DNA from: Helicobacter enhydrae
GTDB taxonomy: Bacteria; Campylobacterota; Campylobacteria; Campylobacterales; Helicobacteraceae
Assembly (NCBI RefSeq): GCF_001693335.1
Contig: NZ_CP016503.1
Span: forward strand, 1,178,001-1,242,000
Direction of reading: 5' to 3'
DNA length: 64,000 nucleotides
This document shows positions 53,101-63,900 of this stretch, piece by piece. A model generated the notes under the pieces. It worked only from the letters and a program-made list of their open reading frames with translations, was not told where the DNA came from and did no database searches. Position numbers and translations under genes: made by a program. The stretch's first letter is position 1. The number at the start of each line of letters is the position of its first letter.

Positions 53101-55808
53101 GTTTTACCGATTGTGAGGGTAGCGGCTGAAGTAGCTGTAACTCCTGTAGCTGCTGCAGTAGTGCTAACATCTCCAAGCACATTGTTTGTTCCCTCTAAAG
53201 CTAAGCTTGCTTTGTTTTCACCAAATACTACATTGGCACCACCACTGACATTGCCTGTGATAGTTGTGGCTTTAGCAGTAGCGGCACCTTTGAGCTTGAG
53301 TGTTCCGTGCTTACCTGTAGTCACTGCAAGGCTTGAGAGCGTATTGTCACCCTCTTGTAAATCAAGGATACCTGTTGTCTTTGCTGTATCTCCTGCGAGT
53401 GTGACATCAAGTTTTTGGCTACCAGTAAGACTAACTGCTTGTAGAATCGTTGTGCTTGTGCCTGTCACATTAAGAGCACTTGTTCCAGCAGTGCTTGCTG
53501 TAAGTGTTTTGATTGTGCTAGTTCCACCAAGATTGAGGGTGGTTGTTTTGGTTGCTGCTGTAGCAAATGTGACATCTACTAGATTGCCACCAATGCTATT
53601 GATTGTTGTTGTTGCATTCTCAGTAGCACCTGTTTTACCGATTGTGAGGGTAGCGGCTGAAGTAGCTGTAACTCCTGTAGCTGCTGCAGTAGTGCTAACA
53701 TCTCCAAGCACATTGTTTGTTCCCTCTAAAGCTAAGCTTGCTTTGTTTTCACCAAATACTACATTGGCACCACCACTGACATTGCCTGTGATAGTTGTGG
53801 CTTTAGCAGTAGCGGCACCTTTGAGCTTGAGTGTTCCGTGCTTACCTGTAGTCACTGCAAGGCTTGAGAGCGTATTGTCACCCTCTTGTAAATCAAGGAT
53901 ACCTGTTGTCTTTGCTGTATCTCCTGCGAGTGTGACATCAAGTTTTTGGCTACCAGTAAGACTAACTGCTTGTAGAATCGTTGTGCTTGTGCCTGTCACA
54001 TTAAGAGCACTTGTTCCAGCAGTGCTTGCTGTAAGTGTTTTGATTGTGCTAGTTCCACCAAGATTGAGGGTGGTTGTTTTGGTTGCTGCTGTAGCAAATG
54101 TGACATCTACTAGATTGCCACCAATGCTATTGATTGTTGTTGTTGCATTCTCAGTAGCACCTGTTTTACCGATTGTGAGGGTAGCGGCTGAAGTAGCTGT
54201 AACTCCTGTAGCTGCTGCAGTAGTGCTAACATCTCCAAGCACATTGTTTGTTCCCTCTAAAGCCAAACTTGCTTTGTTTTCACCAAATACTACATTGGCA
54301 CCACCACTGACATTGCCTGTGATAGTTGTGGCTTTAGCAGTAGCGGCACCTTTGAGCTTGAGTGTTCCGTGCTTACCTGTAGTCACTGCAAGGCTTGAGA
54401 GCGTATTGTCACCCTCTTGTAAATCAAGGATACCTGTTGTCTTTGCTGTATCTCCTGCGAGTGTGACATCAACTAAACCGCTATTAGCGGCAAGTGCACC
54501 TACAAAACCAAGTTTCTCGCCTGTAACTTTGAGGTTAAGATTCTGATTAGCGTTTGCAGTGACTGCAGCATTGATTGTTGTTCCTTTGCCTTTTACTTCA
54601 AGAGTAGAAGTTGTATTTGCTCCAAGAACTAATGCTTGAACTTTATTCTCTGCTGCTCCACCAAGAATGAGTTTTGAATGACCTTCTAAAAAATTTACCG
54701 TCAGCTTGTTATCTTTACTAGCACCTGTAAGACCGCCACTGATCTCTGTAGTTGCTTTCGCGTTATCGCTCGCACCACCTTTGAGTTTGAGAGTGACAGC
54801 TGTTAATGGAGTACTACTACTACCACCACCACCAAGTGCTTCCAACTTAAGGGTAGTGATTTGATTGTTTATTCCTTCTAGTGTAAGAAAACCATTATCT
54901 TTTGTTAAAGCAACATTAGTTTGTGCACCTTCGCCTGTGGTGACATTCCCTGAAATAGTTCCGTTGTTTTGAAAGGTTAGGTTTGTTACTACACCCTTGC
55001 CATTTGTTGTAACATTACCACCAATAGTAGCGACTTGACCAAAAAGGAGTTTAGCTAGAAGATCGTGATTTTCGTTACTGCTTGCGTCTTTTCCGATTAT
55101 GATGTTTCCCGTTATGCCTTTCTCAAAGTCTGCTATAAATCTATTCTTTGCACTATCAGCCCCAGTTCCTAGAGTAGCCTGCCCAGCTTTTGCTAGAACT
55201 TCAATGTTGCCTTTCAAAGAGGTTTGTGGTTTTTGATCGCCAGTCGGACTGCTAACATTGACTTTCATTACATAATCAATGTCGGCTGCAGTGTTGGTGG
55301 CAAAATCAAATACGAGAGTCCCACTTCCATTAGCACCCACTTGAAACCCTTTACCTGTTCCAGATTCTAATCCCAAATAATGGTCATTATTTTTTGTTGC
55401 TATGATCAAATTGCTTGTATCCCCACTTGCCTCGACAGCAGATTTGCCATTAGCACCGAATTGAAAGGTGAGTTTGTCGATATTATGTTTGGTATTTGAA
55501 TTCATTTGGAGCAGTGGCATAACAAAACCATCGTTAGTGCTAGTGCCTGCTTCCAATATAAAAGATTGAGAAGGCTGATTTGTTAGTGTTAGTGGTAAGG
55601 TTACATTCTTATCTTTCTGTGGAGCGTCGACACTAGCATTAGGGTCGGTACAGATTCCAAAACTAGCACCATCAATACTACACGCCGCCGATGCCACGCT
55701 CATACTCAATGCCAAAGCCAGCGAGCTAGCAACGAGTGGTTTGAACAATGTGGAGGTGGATCCTCCTGTTTTGCTATGTTTGATTTGATTTTTACATGTT
55801 TGTTTCAT
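50142..55808 (-). CDS. Large autotransporter (type V secretion) with five passenger repeats
   Basis: It encodes 1888 residues. Signal peptide with an extended N-region, hydrophobic core LVASSLALALSMSVASA and cleavage near residue 41. The passenger is Thr/Ala/Gly/Asn-rich beta-helix; residues about 448-1332 are five copies of a 177-residue unit (GDNTLSSLAVTTGKHGTLKL; NNVLGDVSTTAAATG; TTLNLGGTSTIKTL). The barrel begins near residue 1563 (NPYNQGVWARVFGGSQES) and ends NVGARYSF near 1848. Unusually, about 40 charged residues (TMTDKEDNKAPLKVQTTEEK and more) follow the last strand instead of a terminal Phe. Likely a surface adhesin or surface-layer protein, comparable in size to Helicobacter surface autotransporters. 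ATG 55808 has AAGGAG upstream. Confidence 0.9.
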   Translation of the reverse strand: MKQTCKNQIKHSKTGGSTSTLFKPLVASSLALALSMSVASAACSIDGASFGICTDPNASVDAPQKDKNVTLPLTLTNQPSQSFILEAGTSTNDGFVMPLLQMNSNTKHNIDKLTFQFGANGKSAVEASGDTSNLIIATKNNDHYLGLESGTGKGFQVGANGSGTLVFDFATNTAADIDYVMKVNVSSPTGDQKPQTSLKGNIEVLAKAGQATLGTGADSAKNRFIADFEKGITGNIIIGKDASSNENHDLLAKLLFGQVATIGGNVTTNGKGVVTNLTFQNNGTISGNVTTGEGAQTNVALTKDNGFLTLEGINNQITTLKLEALGGGGSSSTPLTAVTLKLKGGASDNAKATTEISGGLTGASKDNKLTVNFLEGHSKLILGGAAENKVQALVLGANTTSTLEVKGKGTTINAAVTANANQNLNLKVTGEKLGFVGALAANSGLVDVTLAGDTAKTTGILDLQEGDNTLSSLAVTTGKHGTLKLKGAATAKATTITGNVSGGANVVFGENKASLALEGTNNVLGDVSTTAAATGVTATSAATLTIGKTGATENATTTINSIGGNLVDVTFATAATKTTTLNLGGTSTIKTLTASTAGTSALNVTGTSTTILQAVSLTGSQKLDVTLAGDTAKTTGILDLQEGDNTLSSLAVTTGKHGTLKLKGAATAKATTITGNVSGGANVVFGENKASLALEGTNNVLGDVSTTAAATGVTATSAATLTIGKTGATENATTTINSIGGNLVDVTFATAATKTTTLNLGGTSTIKTLTASTAGTSALNVTGTSTTILQAVSLTGSQKLDVTLAGDTAKTTGILDLQEGDNTLSSLAVTTGKHGTLKLKGAATAKATTITGNVSGGANVVFGENKASLALEGTNNVLGDVSTTAAATGVTATSAATLTIGKTGATENATTTINSIGGNLVDVTFATAATKTTTLNLGGTSTIKTLTASTAGTSALNVTGTSTTILQAVSLTGSQKLDVTLAGDTAKTTGILDLQEGDNTLSSLAVTTGKHGTLKLKGAATAKATTITGNVSGGANVVFGENKASLALEGTNNVLGDVSTTAAATGVTATSAATLTIGKTGATENATTTINSIGGNLVDVTFATAATKTTTLNLGGTSTIKTLTASTAGTSALNVTGTSTTILQAVSLTGSQKLDVTLAGDTAKTTGILDLQEGDNTLSSLAVTTGKHGTLKLKGAATAKATTITGNVSGGANVVFGENKASLALEGTNNVLGDVSTTAAATGVTATSAATLTIGKTGATENATTTINSIGGNLVDVTFATAATKTTTLNLGGTSTIKTLTASTAGTSALNVTGTSTTILQAVSLTGSQKLDVTLNSGATLALRGTDNKITSLSREATPTGTATLDISSKPANDAARSSHTYNKLEIGSLDNTKIADNSYTFKVYASAVKAASGDVYADRIVISNELPSGTATQQNLEIDVDSANAAKELGNKIKELAGQNKGIALVTLKDTDGSKSVITFATDTVKNGQNISFKLKKGETDKNGGNYTSGDKYATYFLYSADLGGANAVTQQITSSALALNFDLFTANFNSINKRLGDLRNNPYNQGVWARVFGGSQESNFGVKTKTSYVTAQGGYDYALDLDNAKNYIGVALSYATSFGKSLTLKDKDGASRSLDDIKSRAFEVAVYNSYISNVGLYNDTIAKFSYITSDFKISGDQSTTGTTSSPAFLLSNEVGYRFALGENNSWFIDPQLEIGLGYLSASDFKAMLDGTNELTANQQSVLLVRSRAGASFGKEFRGEDWATSLYVGTFYEYDVINGGQNKVTFANNNLATPTESYTSNGRFVLNVGTNVEVAEATRIYLDVETNFGDIYKKLYQVNVGARYSFGDKATKATMTDKEDNKAPLKVQTTEEKEGTTDVEDTQESTN
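51811..54466 (-). repeat. Five tandem 531-bp repeats inside the autotransporter gene
   Basis: Unit boundaries (GTGACATC marker) recur at 51811, 52342, 52873, 53404, 53935 and 54466, exactly 531 bp apart. Copies are essentially identical; the only difference I noticed is silent (near 54262). The number of copies may vary between strains, and assembly from short reads could collapse them. Confidence 0.95.
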
Positions 55809-55873
55809 GGTGAAAACTCCTTAGATCGTTTTGCAACGAGAGATTTACAATTTTGATAAATTGAACGCACTAT

Positions 55874-55879
55874 TTTATA
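55874..55879 (-). promoter_or_regulatory. -10 box of the autotransporter gene
   Basis: TATAAA on the minus strand, about 65 bases before the start codon. Confidence 0.6.
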
Positions 55880-55934
55880 CAAAATCCGTGTGGCAAAACT
55901 CAAAATTTTGCAAATCACAATGAGGTTTGATATG

Positions 55935-55945
55935 CCCCCCCCCCC
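55935..55945. repeat. Eleven-base C tract upstream of the autotransporter promoter
   Basis: C11 on the plus strand (G11 for the gene), about 60 bases upstream of the -10 box. Homopolymeric C/G tracts are slippage sites used for phase variation in Helicobacter. Confidence 0.8.
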
Positions 55946-56351
55946 TACTATGTTTTTGGATGTTTTGGAAGTTTGTGGGATAGGGGGTTTGATGTGGTTT
56001 TGTGAATCTGCAAATCATTATAGAGGGGATAGGGTGGGGGGAGGTGGGCTGTAGAAGTGCGTCGTGGTATCGTGTCGGAGTCAGTCAGTCGATCTTGGGG
56101 TGGGGGGTGGTCTAGAGAGATAGCCGTGCGTGAGAATGGGGCTTGGGACGCTATGAGTGGGAAAATATTGAGAAATCTGCTACTTTTGGTAACTTTGTGG
56201 GGAGATAGAGAGGGGTTTGATACAGGTTTGGGTGGGGGGCAGTTGATTGATCGGGTTTGGAGGGTGTGCCAAAGAGAAGCAAATACAACATACTCTAAAA
56301 AAGGCGTCTTGAAACTTGTAAGGAATGCCAAAATAAAGGGGAAATGATAGA
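55946..56351. other. Intergenic region between autotransporter and tRNA-Phe
   Basis: G-rich on the plus strand, with no supported gene. The frames here (56057-56347 plus and 55948-56424 minus) lack ribosome binding sites, and the minus one runs through the tRNA. Confidence 0.5.
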
Positions 56352-56427
56352 TGGTGGCTTGAGGCGGAATCGAACCACCGACACGAAGATTTTCAGTCTT
56401 CTGCTCTACCGACTGAGCTATCAAGCC
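56352..56427 (-). tRNA. tRNA-Phe (anticodon GAA)
   Basis: A 76-nt cloverleaf on the minus strand: acceptor GGCTTGA pairing with TCAAGCC, D-loop AGCTCAGTCGGTAGAGC, anticodon loop CTGAAAA with GAA, T-arm GGTTCGATTCC, and CCA encoded. Confidence 0.95.
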
Positions 56428-56465
56428 TTTTGCAAAACACGAATTCTATCTGAAAAAAATAAAAA

Positions 56466-57695
56466 TCAGCTTAAATCTTTGACAAGCTCGACAAAACGCT
56501 CTCCCCGCTGTCTGTAAGATACGAACTGATCAAGACTTGCCGCAGCTGGAGAGAGTATCGCGACGCTTTGGTGGTCGAGATGTGCGTGGATTTGTCGCAC
56601 GGCACGATCTAGAGTGAGGGATCGCGTGCATTGGATGGCGTATCGGTCTGCATACTTTTGGATACGCGAGGCATTGCTGCCGATCGCCAAAATCTCGACT
56701 TCTTGAAGTCTGATTTGTGCGAAAAGTGGGGCGAGATCTGCACCTTTGTCATCGCCCCCCAAAATCAAAAAGACTTTCTGATGTTTGTAAGTGCGTAATG
56801 CCCAAATGGTGGCATCGATGTTTGTGCCTTTGGAGTCGTTGATCCACAAACGCCCTCTCGCGTCAAGGATTTTTTCCATTTTGTGGGCACCCAGTCGATA
56901 ATCCTGCAGTTTGGCACTCAAATCGCATTGTGTCAGAAGTTTGGCACCTATGATTGCTAGAAGTGCGTCAAGGAGAAAGGGCGGATCAAAAGGTATCGCA
57001 GAGTCGATACCAAATCGCTCCTTGAGATCCTCCTCGCTTGTGTAGCCGATGATTGTGGCTTGTGAAGCTTGAGCGATTGGGTGGGAAATGTATTGCTGTG
57101 GGATGATGGCAGTGGCGTCAGGACGCATGTTTGCAAGCGGGCTTAGCTTGGCTTGTGTGTAGTTTCCAAAGCTTTTGTGCCAAGAAATATGATCTTGGCT
57201 GAGCGGGAGGAGGAGGTAGATCTGTGGGGTGCTTTGGTGCGTGTAGTGCAGGGTGAATGAGCTTGTCTCCAAAATCCAAATCTTTGGCTGTAGGTGTAGC
57301 AATTCTGCCAATGGACGCCCGATGTTGCCACCTGCGACACCTCCAAAATCAGAGAGCAAATGCTCTAGCATTTCTGTCGTGGTGGTTTTGCCATTGGTGC
57401 CACTGATCCAGATCTGAGGTTGTCGGATGTTGGGGAGGATGTAGTCATACTCGCTGATGAGTTTTGGGCTTTGGGCGATGAGTGGGTGGTGTGGCGGGAT
57501 ACCGGGTGAAGGGATCGCAAAGTCGATTTGATGGATGTATTGATCGAAAAGTTGGCTAGGGATGTAGTGGTTTTGTTTGGTGTCTGTGTGGATTTGAGCA
57601 AACGAATCATCAAAGATTAGGCATTGTGTGCCTTGGTGGTTGCATAGCTCAAGAAGGGCTTGATTGGTTTTGCCAAATCCAAGTAATGCGATCAT
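56466..57695 (-). CDS. murD: UDP-N-acetylmuramoylalanine-D-glutamate ligase
   Basis: It encodes 409 residues. Short N-terminal Rossmann-like part ([17 protein letters not shown]), the ATP-binding motif [20 protein letters not shown], and C-terminal [36 protein letters not shown] and [15 protein letters not shown], all conserved in MurD. Adds D-glutamate to UDP-MurNAc-L-Ala in the cytoplasm. Somewhat shorter than usual at the N-terminus, as in other Helicobacter. ATGA overlap with mraY, same order as in the dcw cluster. Confidence 0.93.
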   Translation of the reverse strand: MIALLGFGKTNQALLELCNHQGTQCLIFDDSFAQIHTDTKQNHYIPSQLFDQYIHQIDFAIPSPGIPPHHPLIAQSPKLISEYDYILPNIRQPQIWISGTNGKTTTTEMLEHLLSDFGGVAGGNIGRPLAELLHLQPKIWILETSSFTLHYTHQSTPQIYLLLPLSQDHISWHKSFGNYTQAKLSPLANMRPDATAIIPQQYISHPIAQASQATIIGYTSEEDLKERFGIDSAIPFDPPFLLDALLAIIGAKLLTQCDLSAKLQDYRLGAHKMEKILDARGRLWINDSKGTNIDATIWALRTYKHQKVFLILGGDDKGADLAPLFAQIRLQEVEILAIGSNASRIQKYADRYAIQCTRSLTLDRAVRQIHAHLDHQSVAILSPAAASLDQFVSYRQRGERFVELVKDLS

Positions 57696-58750
57696 CGGAT
57701 TTTGAGGCTAAGCAATGCGACAAGATTGCTCAAAATCGCAATGATCCAAAAGCGAATGATGATTTTGTTTTCTGCCCAACCTTTGACTTCAAAATGGTGG
57801 TGAATGGGTGCCATCAAAAACACTCTTTTTTTACGCATTTTGTAGCTACCGATTTGTAAAATCACAGAGAGTGTCTCGATCACAAAGACCAAACCAATCA
57901 AAAACAACAAGATTTCATTGTTGGAAACAATCGCCATATATGCGATAAAAGCCCCAAGTGCAAGGCTCCCGCTATCTCCCATAAACACTTGAGCAGGGTG
58001 GCAGTTATACCACAAAAAGCCAAAGAGTGCACCGATAAGGGCGACAGACACGATGACTAGCTCCCCACTCTGAATCACTTGGGGCCAAAGAAGATATTGC
58101 GACAAATTAGAATGCCCACCGATATAGACAAAGACAGAGAGGGAGATAAGAGCACAAATGCTTGGCACTGTGGCTAAGCCATCCAAACCATCTGTGAGAT
58201 TCACCGCATTGGATGTCGCCAAAAACACAAGAGACCAAAACAAAATAGACAATCCGACGCCCAAATCAAAGAGAGGTTCTTTGACAAAAGGAATGTAGAA
58301 TTTGCCTTGATGTCCAAGGGAGATGAGGGCATAAGAGATCAAAAGTGCAAACAACAAAAGCAAAGTGAATTTGAGTCTAGCACTGATTCCTGCATTGCTT
58401 CTTGCTGAGATTTTCATATAGTCATCTTTTGCACCCACGATACAAAATAATGCCAAAGTGAGAAGCCCCAAAAGTGCATAGGAGTTTTGGATATTGATAC
58501 ACAATAGACTTGCGATCAGAGTGCTACTCACAAACACAAGCCCTCCCATTGTCGGAGTGTCTTTTTTGTTTTGATGTGTGGGGACAAATGAGGAAATGGG
58601 TTGGTTGGCTTTTTGGGCTTTTGCCCATTTGATAAACCAAGGCATACAAAAGACGCTAAAAGCAAACGCGATAAAAAAACTCAATCCTGCACGAAAGGTG
58701 ATGTATTGAAAAATATTGATTCCAAAAAGAGAGTAGAGATAGTAAAACAT
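57692..58750 (-). CDS. mraY: Phospho-N-acetylmuramoyl-pentapeptide transferase
   Basis: It encodes 352 residues with about ten membrane helices. Conserved motifs: [71 protein letters not shown] and [20 protein letters not shown]. Forms lipid I from UDP-MurNAc-pentapeptide and undecaprenyl phosphate at the inner membrane. A 190-base gap separates it from murA. Confidence 0.95.
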   Translation of the reverse strand: MFYYLYSLFGINIFQYITFRAGLSFFIAFAFSVFCMPWFIKWAKAQKANQPISSFVPTHQNKKDTPTMGGLVFVSSTLIASLLCINIQNSYALLGLLTLALFCIVGAKDDYMKISARSNAGISARLKFTLLLLFALLISYALISLGHQGKFYIPFVKEPLFDLGVGLSILFWSLVFLATSNAVNLTDGLDGLATVPSICALISLSVFVYIGGHSNLSQYLLWPQVIQSGELVIVSVALIGALFGFLWYNCHPAQVFMGDSGSLALGAFIAYMAIVSNNEILLFLIGLVFVIETLSVILQIGSYKMRKKRVFLMAPIHHHFEVKGWAENKIIIRFWIIAILSNLVALLSLKIR

Positions 58751-58787
58751 TGTGAATGCCTCGGAGTGAAAGGGGTGATTTCTCTAG

Positions 58788-58825
58788 GGGGCTTCAGGAT
58801 AGGGGGTGGGGGAACCTGAAGCCCC
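58788..58825. terminator. Hairpin between murA and mraY
   Basis: GGGGCTTCAGG (58788-58798) pairs with CCTGAAGCCCC (58815-58825), 11-bp stem and G-rich loop. No T tract on either side, so it may attenuate or regulate rather than terminate. Confidence 0.45.
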
Positions 58826-58939
58826 ATACAAAAATCAAGGCACATTGTAACATTTCTAAAAACAAAAATCAAGAGTTTTTGCAAAAAAATGCAAAAAAAG
58901 TCCAAAAAAGTGCGATTGGGGTGCAAAGTGCGGGTGCAG

Positions 58940-60208
58940 TTATGACTCTTGTAGTCGTTGGATTTGCACACCAAGGGCGTGGAGTTTGCCCTCTAGGTTT
59001 TCATAGCCCCTATCAAGATGATAGATTCTATGGATATTGGTTTCTCCTTGAGCGATGAGTCCTGCCAACACTAGTGCAGATGACGCACGCAAATCTGTAG
59101 CCATCACATCCGCACCTTTGAGCTTTTCGTTGCCAATAATTGTAGCTGTGTGTCCCTTGAGAGTGATACTTGCTCCAAGTCTTTGAAGCTCACTAACATG
59201 CATAAAGCGATTTTCAAACAATCTCTCTTCGATCGTGCTAGTTCCATTGCACGCAAGGGCTAAAGCCATAAATTGAGCCTGCATATCTGTCGGAAAGCCC
59301 GGATATTCTGTGGTGGTGATTTCAAAAGCGTTGAGTTGTTTGGCTGGAAGCAAGGTAAGAGAATCTTGAGTGGTTTCAAAGTCAAAACCAATTTCTTTGA
59401 GTTTGTCTAATATGGCTTGGAGATGATGAGGGATCACATCTGTAAGGGTGATAGGGGAATTGGTGATTGCTCCTGCACAGAGATAAGTTCCTGCTTCGAT
59501 TCTATCTGGGATGACATTGATTGTCTGTATCTCCAAAAGCTCCCTTTCTCTACCGATGATTTCTATTTCGCTACTACCGATTCCATTGATTGTGACTCCC
59601 CCTTCTTGCAAAATCTCGCATAATTGCACGACTTCTGGCTCTTTGGCGGCATTGATGATTTTGGTTTTGCCTTTGGCAAGAGAGGCAGCCATCAGGATGT
59701 TTTCAGTCCCTGTCACGGTGATTTTGTCAAAGACAATATCGCTCCCATGCAGTCCATTTGGTGCCCTAGCGACGATATAGCCATTTTGAATCTCAACCTC
59801 TGCTCCCATTTTCTCAATCGCTTTGAGATGTAGATCCACAGGTCTAGCCCCAATCGCACAACCCCCGGGCAAACTCACCTCACAATGCCCAAATCTTGCA
59901 AGCAAGGGTCCCAAAACAAGAATCGAAGCACGCATTTTACGCACAATGTCATAGTTTGCTTGAGTTTTATTGACTTTGGAGGTGTCAATAGAGATTTGGT
60001 TTGTGCTGTTTCTTGAATATTCCGCCCCCAAAATCGCAAGCAGTTGCAAGAGAGTATTGACATCTGCGACATTTGGGAGGTTTTTGATCACCATTGGGGT
60101 TTTGGATAGAAGTGTGGCGGTAAGAATGGGCAATGCAGAGTTTTTGGCTCCTGAGATAGGAATGCTCCCTTTGAGTCTTTGGGTTTGAGAGATTCTAAGG
60201 AAATCCAT
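58940..60208 (-). CDS. murA: UDP-N-acetylglucosamine 1-carboxyvinyltransferase
   Basis: It encodes 422 residues. Substrate-binding [20 protein letters not shown] near the start, and the active-site loop [20 protein letters not shown] with the catalytic Cys, the target of fosfomycin. C-terminal [20 protein letters not shown] and [13 protein letters not shown] are standard. Catalyses the first committed step of peptidoglycan synthesis. ATG 60208 shares a base with the rluB stop (TAATG) and AAAGGAG lies upstream. Confidence 0.96.
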   Translation of the reverse strand: MDFLRISQTQRLKGSIPISGAKNSALPILTATLLSKTPMVIKNLPNVADVNTLLQLLAILGAEYSRNSTNQISIDTSKVNKTQANYDIVRKMRASILVLGPLLARFGHCEVSLPGGCAIGARPVDLHLKAIEKMGAEVEIQNGYIVARAPNGLHGSDIVFDKITVTGTENILMAASLAKGKTKIINAAKEPEVVQLCEILQEGGVTINGIGSSEIEIIGRERELLEIQTINVIPDRIEAGTYLCAGAITNSPITLTDVIPHHLQAILDKLKEIGFDFETTQDSLTLLPAKQLNAFEITTTEYPGFPTDMQAQFMALALACNGTSTIEERLFENRFMHVSELQRLGASITLKGHTATIIGNEKLKGADVMATDLRASSALVLAGLIAQGETNIHRIYHLDRGYENLEGKLHALGVQIQRLQES

Positions 60209-60969
60209 TAAAGCTCCTTTTGTGAAGTTTTGAGAAATTGGTGCAAGGCTTTGTATTCTTCTTTGTTGAAAAATCGCGTTTTGCCACTTGGGAGTGCGTT
60301 GAGATTGACAAAACCATAGCTTACGCGTTTGAGATCCAAAACCTCACGCCCAAAATGTGCAAAAAAACGCCTTAGCTCACGATTTTTGCCCTCTGTGATA
60401 CTCACTTTGATTTTGGAGTAATTGCGTGCATTTTTGATAATGCTGAAGTGTTCAAATGGAGCAAACTCCATAGAGGTGATCGTGCTTTTGGTATGTCCTC
60501 CAAGTGTCGCATTTTCTAGCTTCAGTCCATTTTGCATACTCTCTTGCATTGCCTGTGTGATACTTCCGTTGAGCTTGAGGAGATAGGTGCGTGTGAGATT
60601 GCATCGCATAAGTGCATCGACGACTTTGGGCTGATCGCACAAGATGAGTAGCCCCTCTGAAGCGAAGTCCAATCTCCCAACGGGCAAGAAATGCCCAAAT
60701 TGAGAGCTGAGGGATTGATAAATAGTCTTCCTCCCGCGATCGTCTTTTTTGCTAACAAGTTCGCCCTTTGGTTTGTGGTAGATGATGGCTGTGAATTGTT
60801 CTTTGGGCTTGATGGGTTTGCCATCGATAAACACCCTTTGCCCCTCTTGGACGATACTTGTGGGCATTGCTTTTTGTTTGTCGATATTGACGCGTCCTGC
60901 CAAAACAAGCCCATCAGCTTCTTTGCGTGAGTGTTTTGTGTTGTGGGAGATGTATTTGTTGATTCTCAT
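60208..60969 (-). CDS. RsuA/RluB-family pseudouridine synthase
   Basis: It encodes 253 residues from ATG 60969, which overlaps the dnaE stop (ATGA); the listed frame opens slightly earlier at 60981. N-terminal S4 RNA-binding domain ([20 protein letters not shown]), catalytic motif [19 protein letters not shown] with the active-site Asp, and C-terminal [15 protein letters not shown]-like segment ([20 protein letters not shown]). Modifies uridine in rRNA; RluB-like (23S) is likelier than RsuA (16S), but the sequence does not decide. Confidence 0.85.
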   Translation of the reverse strand: MRINKYISHNTKHSRKEADGLVLAGRVNIDKQKAMPTSIVQEGQRVFIDGKPIKPKEQFTAIIYHKPKGELVSKKDDRGRKTIYQSLSSQFGHFLPVGRLDFASEGLLILCDQPKVVDALMRCNLTRTYLLKLNGSITQAMQESMQNGLKLENATLGGHTKSTITSMEFAPFEHFSIIKNARNYSKIKVSITEGKNRELRRFFAHFGREVLDLKRVSYGFVNLNALPSGKTRFFNKEEYKALHQFLKTSQKEL

Positions 60970-63900
60970 AGATCCACCCATTGCAATGATGGGAATTTGG
61001 CTTTGATGCTGTCATTGACTTTGAGATTGCTAGAAAATACAAAAGTCTGTTGTGCGTCTTTGACAAGGATTTTGAGAATCCTTGTGCCACTATGGCTTTT
61101 GGCTTCTTGTGCAAGAGATATGAAAAACTCTTCACTCGCTTCTGATTGCAGAATGATTGCAAGAGGTTGGTTTGATTCTTTGGGGTGGATTGTGGGGGTT
61201 GGTGTTTCTTCTTTTTTCTTTTTGATGTAGGTTTTGGCTTCTTGTGCTTCTTGCAGTGTGAGAAGTTGGATGAATCGGAGGTTGGGTTGAGAGGGGCTGC
61301 CATCGGATTTGACTGGATATTCAATGGCGACTTTGAGTGCGATAGGTTGTGCTAGATCGAGTGCTTCAAATTGTGCAGTATTTTTTTCCCAAATCGTGAG
61401 CTCATATTTGCCACCAAAATCAAGCAATGAAGCGATGTAGTAAGGTTTGCCACTTTTTTTGCCAATTTTGCGATCTAGGGCTATGATTTTTCCGACCATT
61501 AAGGCTTGTGATTTGTCTTCAAGCTTGTGCAAATCAGAGCTTTTGGTGAGTTTTTTGATCTGTCCGATCGCTTCTTTGAAAGAATCAAGGGGGTGTCCTG
61601 AGAGATAAATCCCCATACATTCGTATTCGTTTTCTAGCAATACAAGCTCTTCATCTTCGGGCATATCTTTGAAATCAAATGTGACATGCGTGTTGTCTGC
61701 TTCCATTCCACTAAACAATGATTCTGCCATCATCGCACTTGCTTTGTCTTTGGCTCTTCCTACTTCACAGATCGTATCAATGTGTGTGAGCATACATTTG
61801 CGAGAATAGCCTAGATTGTCAAGACTTCCTGATTTGATCAGAGGCTCCAAAATGCGTTTGGAAGTTTTGCTCCAATCAATGCGTGCGACAAAATCCTCCA
61901 AACTTTGATACTCTCCATTTTTGGTGCGTTCATTGACGATGTTTTCAATCGGAGCATCGCCTACGCCTTTGATCGCACTCAATCCAAACACAATCTTTTT
62001 GGTTTCTTTGAAATCTGTCACACCAAAGTCGCGATCTGAAACATTGATATGTGGGGGGATCACCTCAATATTCATCGCTTTGACTTCATCCAAATAATGT
62101 GCGACAGATTCGACTTTGTTGGTTTCGCTTGTAAGCATTGCAGCCATAAATTCGTGCTGATAATAGGTTTTGAGATAGGCTGTTTGAAAAGTGATCATCG
62201 CATAGGCTGCAGAGTGGGATTTGTTGAATCCATATCCTGCAAATTTGACAATAAGCTCCCAAAGCTCCTCTGCTTTTGCACGATTGAAGCCTTTTTGTTC
62301 TGCACCACTTGCGAAGCTGTCTTTTAGTCGATCCATTTCTTCTTTGATTTTTTTACCCATTGCACGACGCACGAGATCGGCTCCACCGAGTGTAAATCCA
62401 CCGATAGTTTGCACGATCTGCATCACTTGCTCTTGATAGACAATCACCCCATAAGTGGGCTTGAGGATAGGCTCAAGTTCGGGGAACATATAAGTGATCG
62501 GTTTGCGTCCGTGTTTTCTGTCGATAAAGTCATCAAGCATACCTGATTCCATTGGTCCCGGTCGATAGAGAGCCAAAACCGCGATAATGTCTTCAAAAGT
62601 TGTAGGTTTGAGGCGTTTGTTGAGATCTTGCATTCCCCCTGATTCGATTTGGAACAAACCCAAAGTATCTCCGCTTTGCATAGTTTCATAGACTTTTGGG
62701 TCTTCTGTGTCGATTTGCAAGAAGTCAATCTCTTGGTTATAACGCTTTTTGATGAGTTTGAGTGCATCATCAATCACGGTGAGAGTTTTCAATCCCAAGA
62801 AGTCAAATTTGATGAGATCTACAGGCTCTAGCCATTTCATAGAGTATTGCGTAACGATTGCCCCTTCAAGCCTTTCACTTGTATAGAGCGGGACTTTGTT
62901 CCATAGTTCTTGCTCAGAATCAATCACAATGGCTGCTGCGTGTGTCCCTGCATTTCTTTTGAGGTTTTCAAGCTTGAGTGAAAAATCCCATACGGTTTGA
63001 GCCAAAGGGTTTTGCTCGATCATTTCTTTGATTTTTGGCTCTTTTTCATAGGCTGCTTGGAGAGTGATCCCTAAGTCGCTAGGGATCAATTTTGCCATCG
63101 TATCTGCGTCTTTGACACTCATTCCAAACACGCGTCCTGCGTCACGAAGCACCCCTCTAGCTTTTAGCTCACCAAAAGTGATCACTTGAGCGACATTGTA
63201 TTTGCCATAACGCTCTGCAACATAGTCGATGATCTCCCCCCTGCGTCTTTGGCAAAAATCCATATCAATATCAGGCATACTGACACGCTCAGGGTTGAGG
63301 AATCGCTCAAAGAGTAAATCGTATTTGAGAGGATCGATGTTGGTGATTTTGAGAGAAAAGGCGACAAGGCTTCCTGCTGCACTTCCTCTACCCGGACCCA
63401 CAGGGATACCATTGCGTTTGGCAAAATTGACAAAATCCCACACGATGAGCATATAGCCCGGGAATTGCATTTTGGTAATGATCTCAATCTCTTGCTCTAG
63501 TCGGTCTTGATAGATTTGATGTTGCTCTTGTGGGATGATTTTGAGACGCTCTTGCAATCCCTCTCGGCATTTGTATGCAAAATATTCTGCGTCATTTGTG
63601 ATGTTTGCTAGTCCTTCCTCTTTGGCATATTCTTGTGTGAAGCGAAATGTCGGAGGGGTGGCTGGAGTGGATTTGAGGATTTTTTCTCCTGTGTGTTTGT
63701 TGGTGATGTCAATGTTTTTGAGAGGCAAAACAAGGTTGCATTTGTCGGCTATTTCTTGGGTGTTTTGCACTGCTTCAGGAATATCTGCAAAAATCTCTAG
63801 CATTTCTTGAGGGGATTTGATATACATTTCTTTGACACTATGTGTGATCCCATTGTCCCCCATCGCGATTTTCATTGCGATATTTTGCGTTTGTGAATCT

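Noticed and set aside
51691-54546. 951-codon open frame on the plus strand
   Set aside because: It is the antisense of the repeated autotransporter passenger. Because the repeat length (531) is a multiple of three, one stop-free unit gives a long shadow frame. No ribosome binding site, and the composition is unlike real proteins.
55948-56424. 158-codon minus-strand frame, and 56057-56347 plus-strand frame
   Set aside because: The minus frame reads through the tRNA-Phe gene and has no initiation signal. The plus frame has atypical composition and no ribosome binding site.
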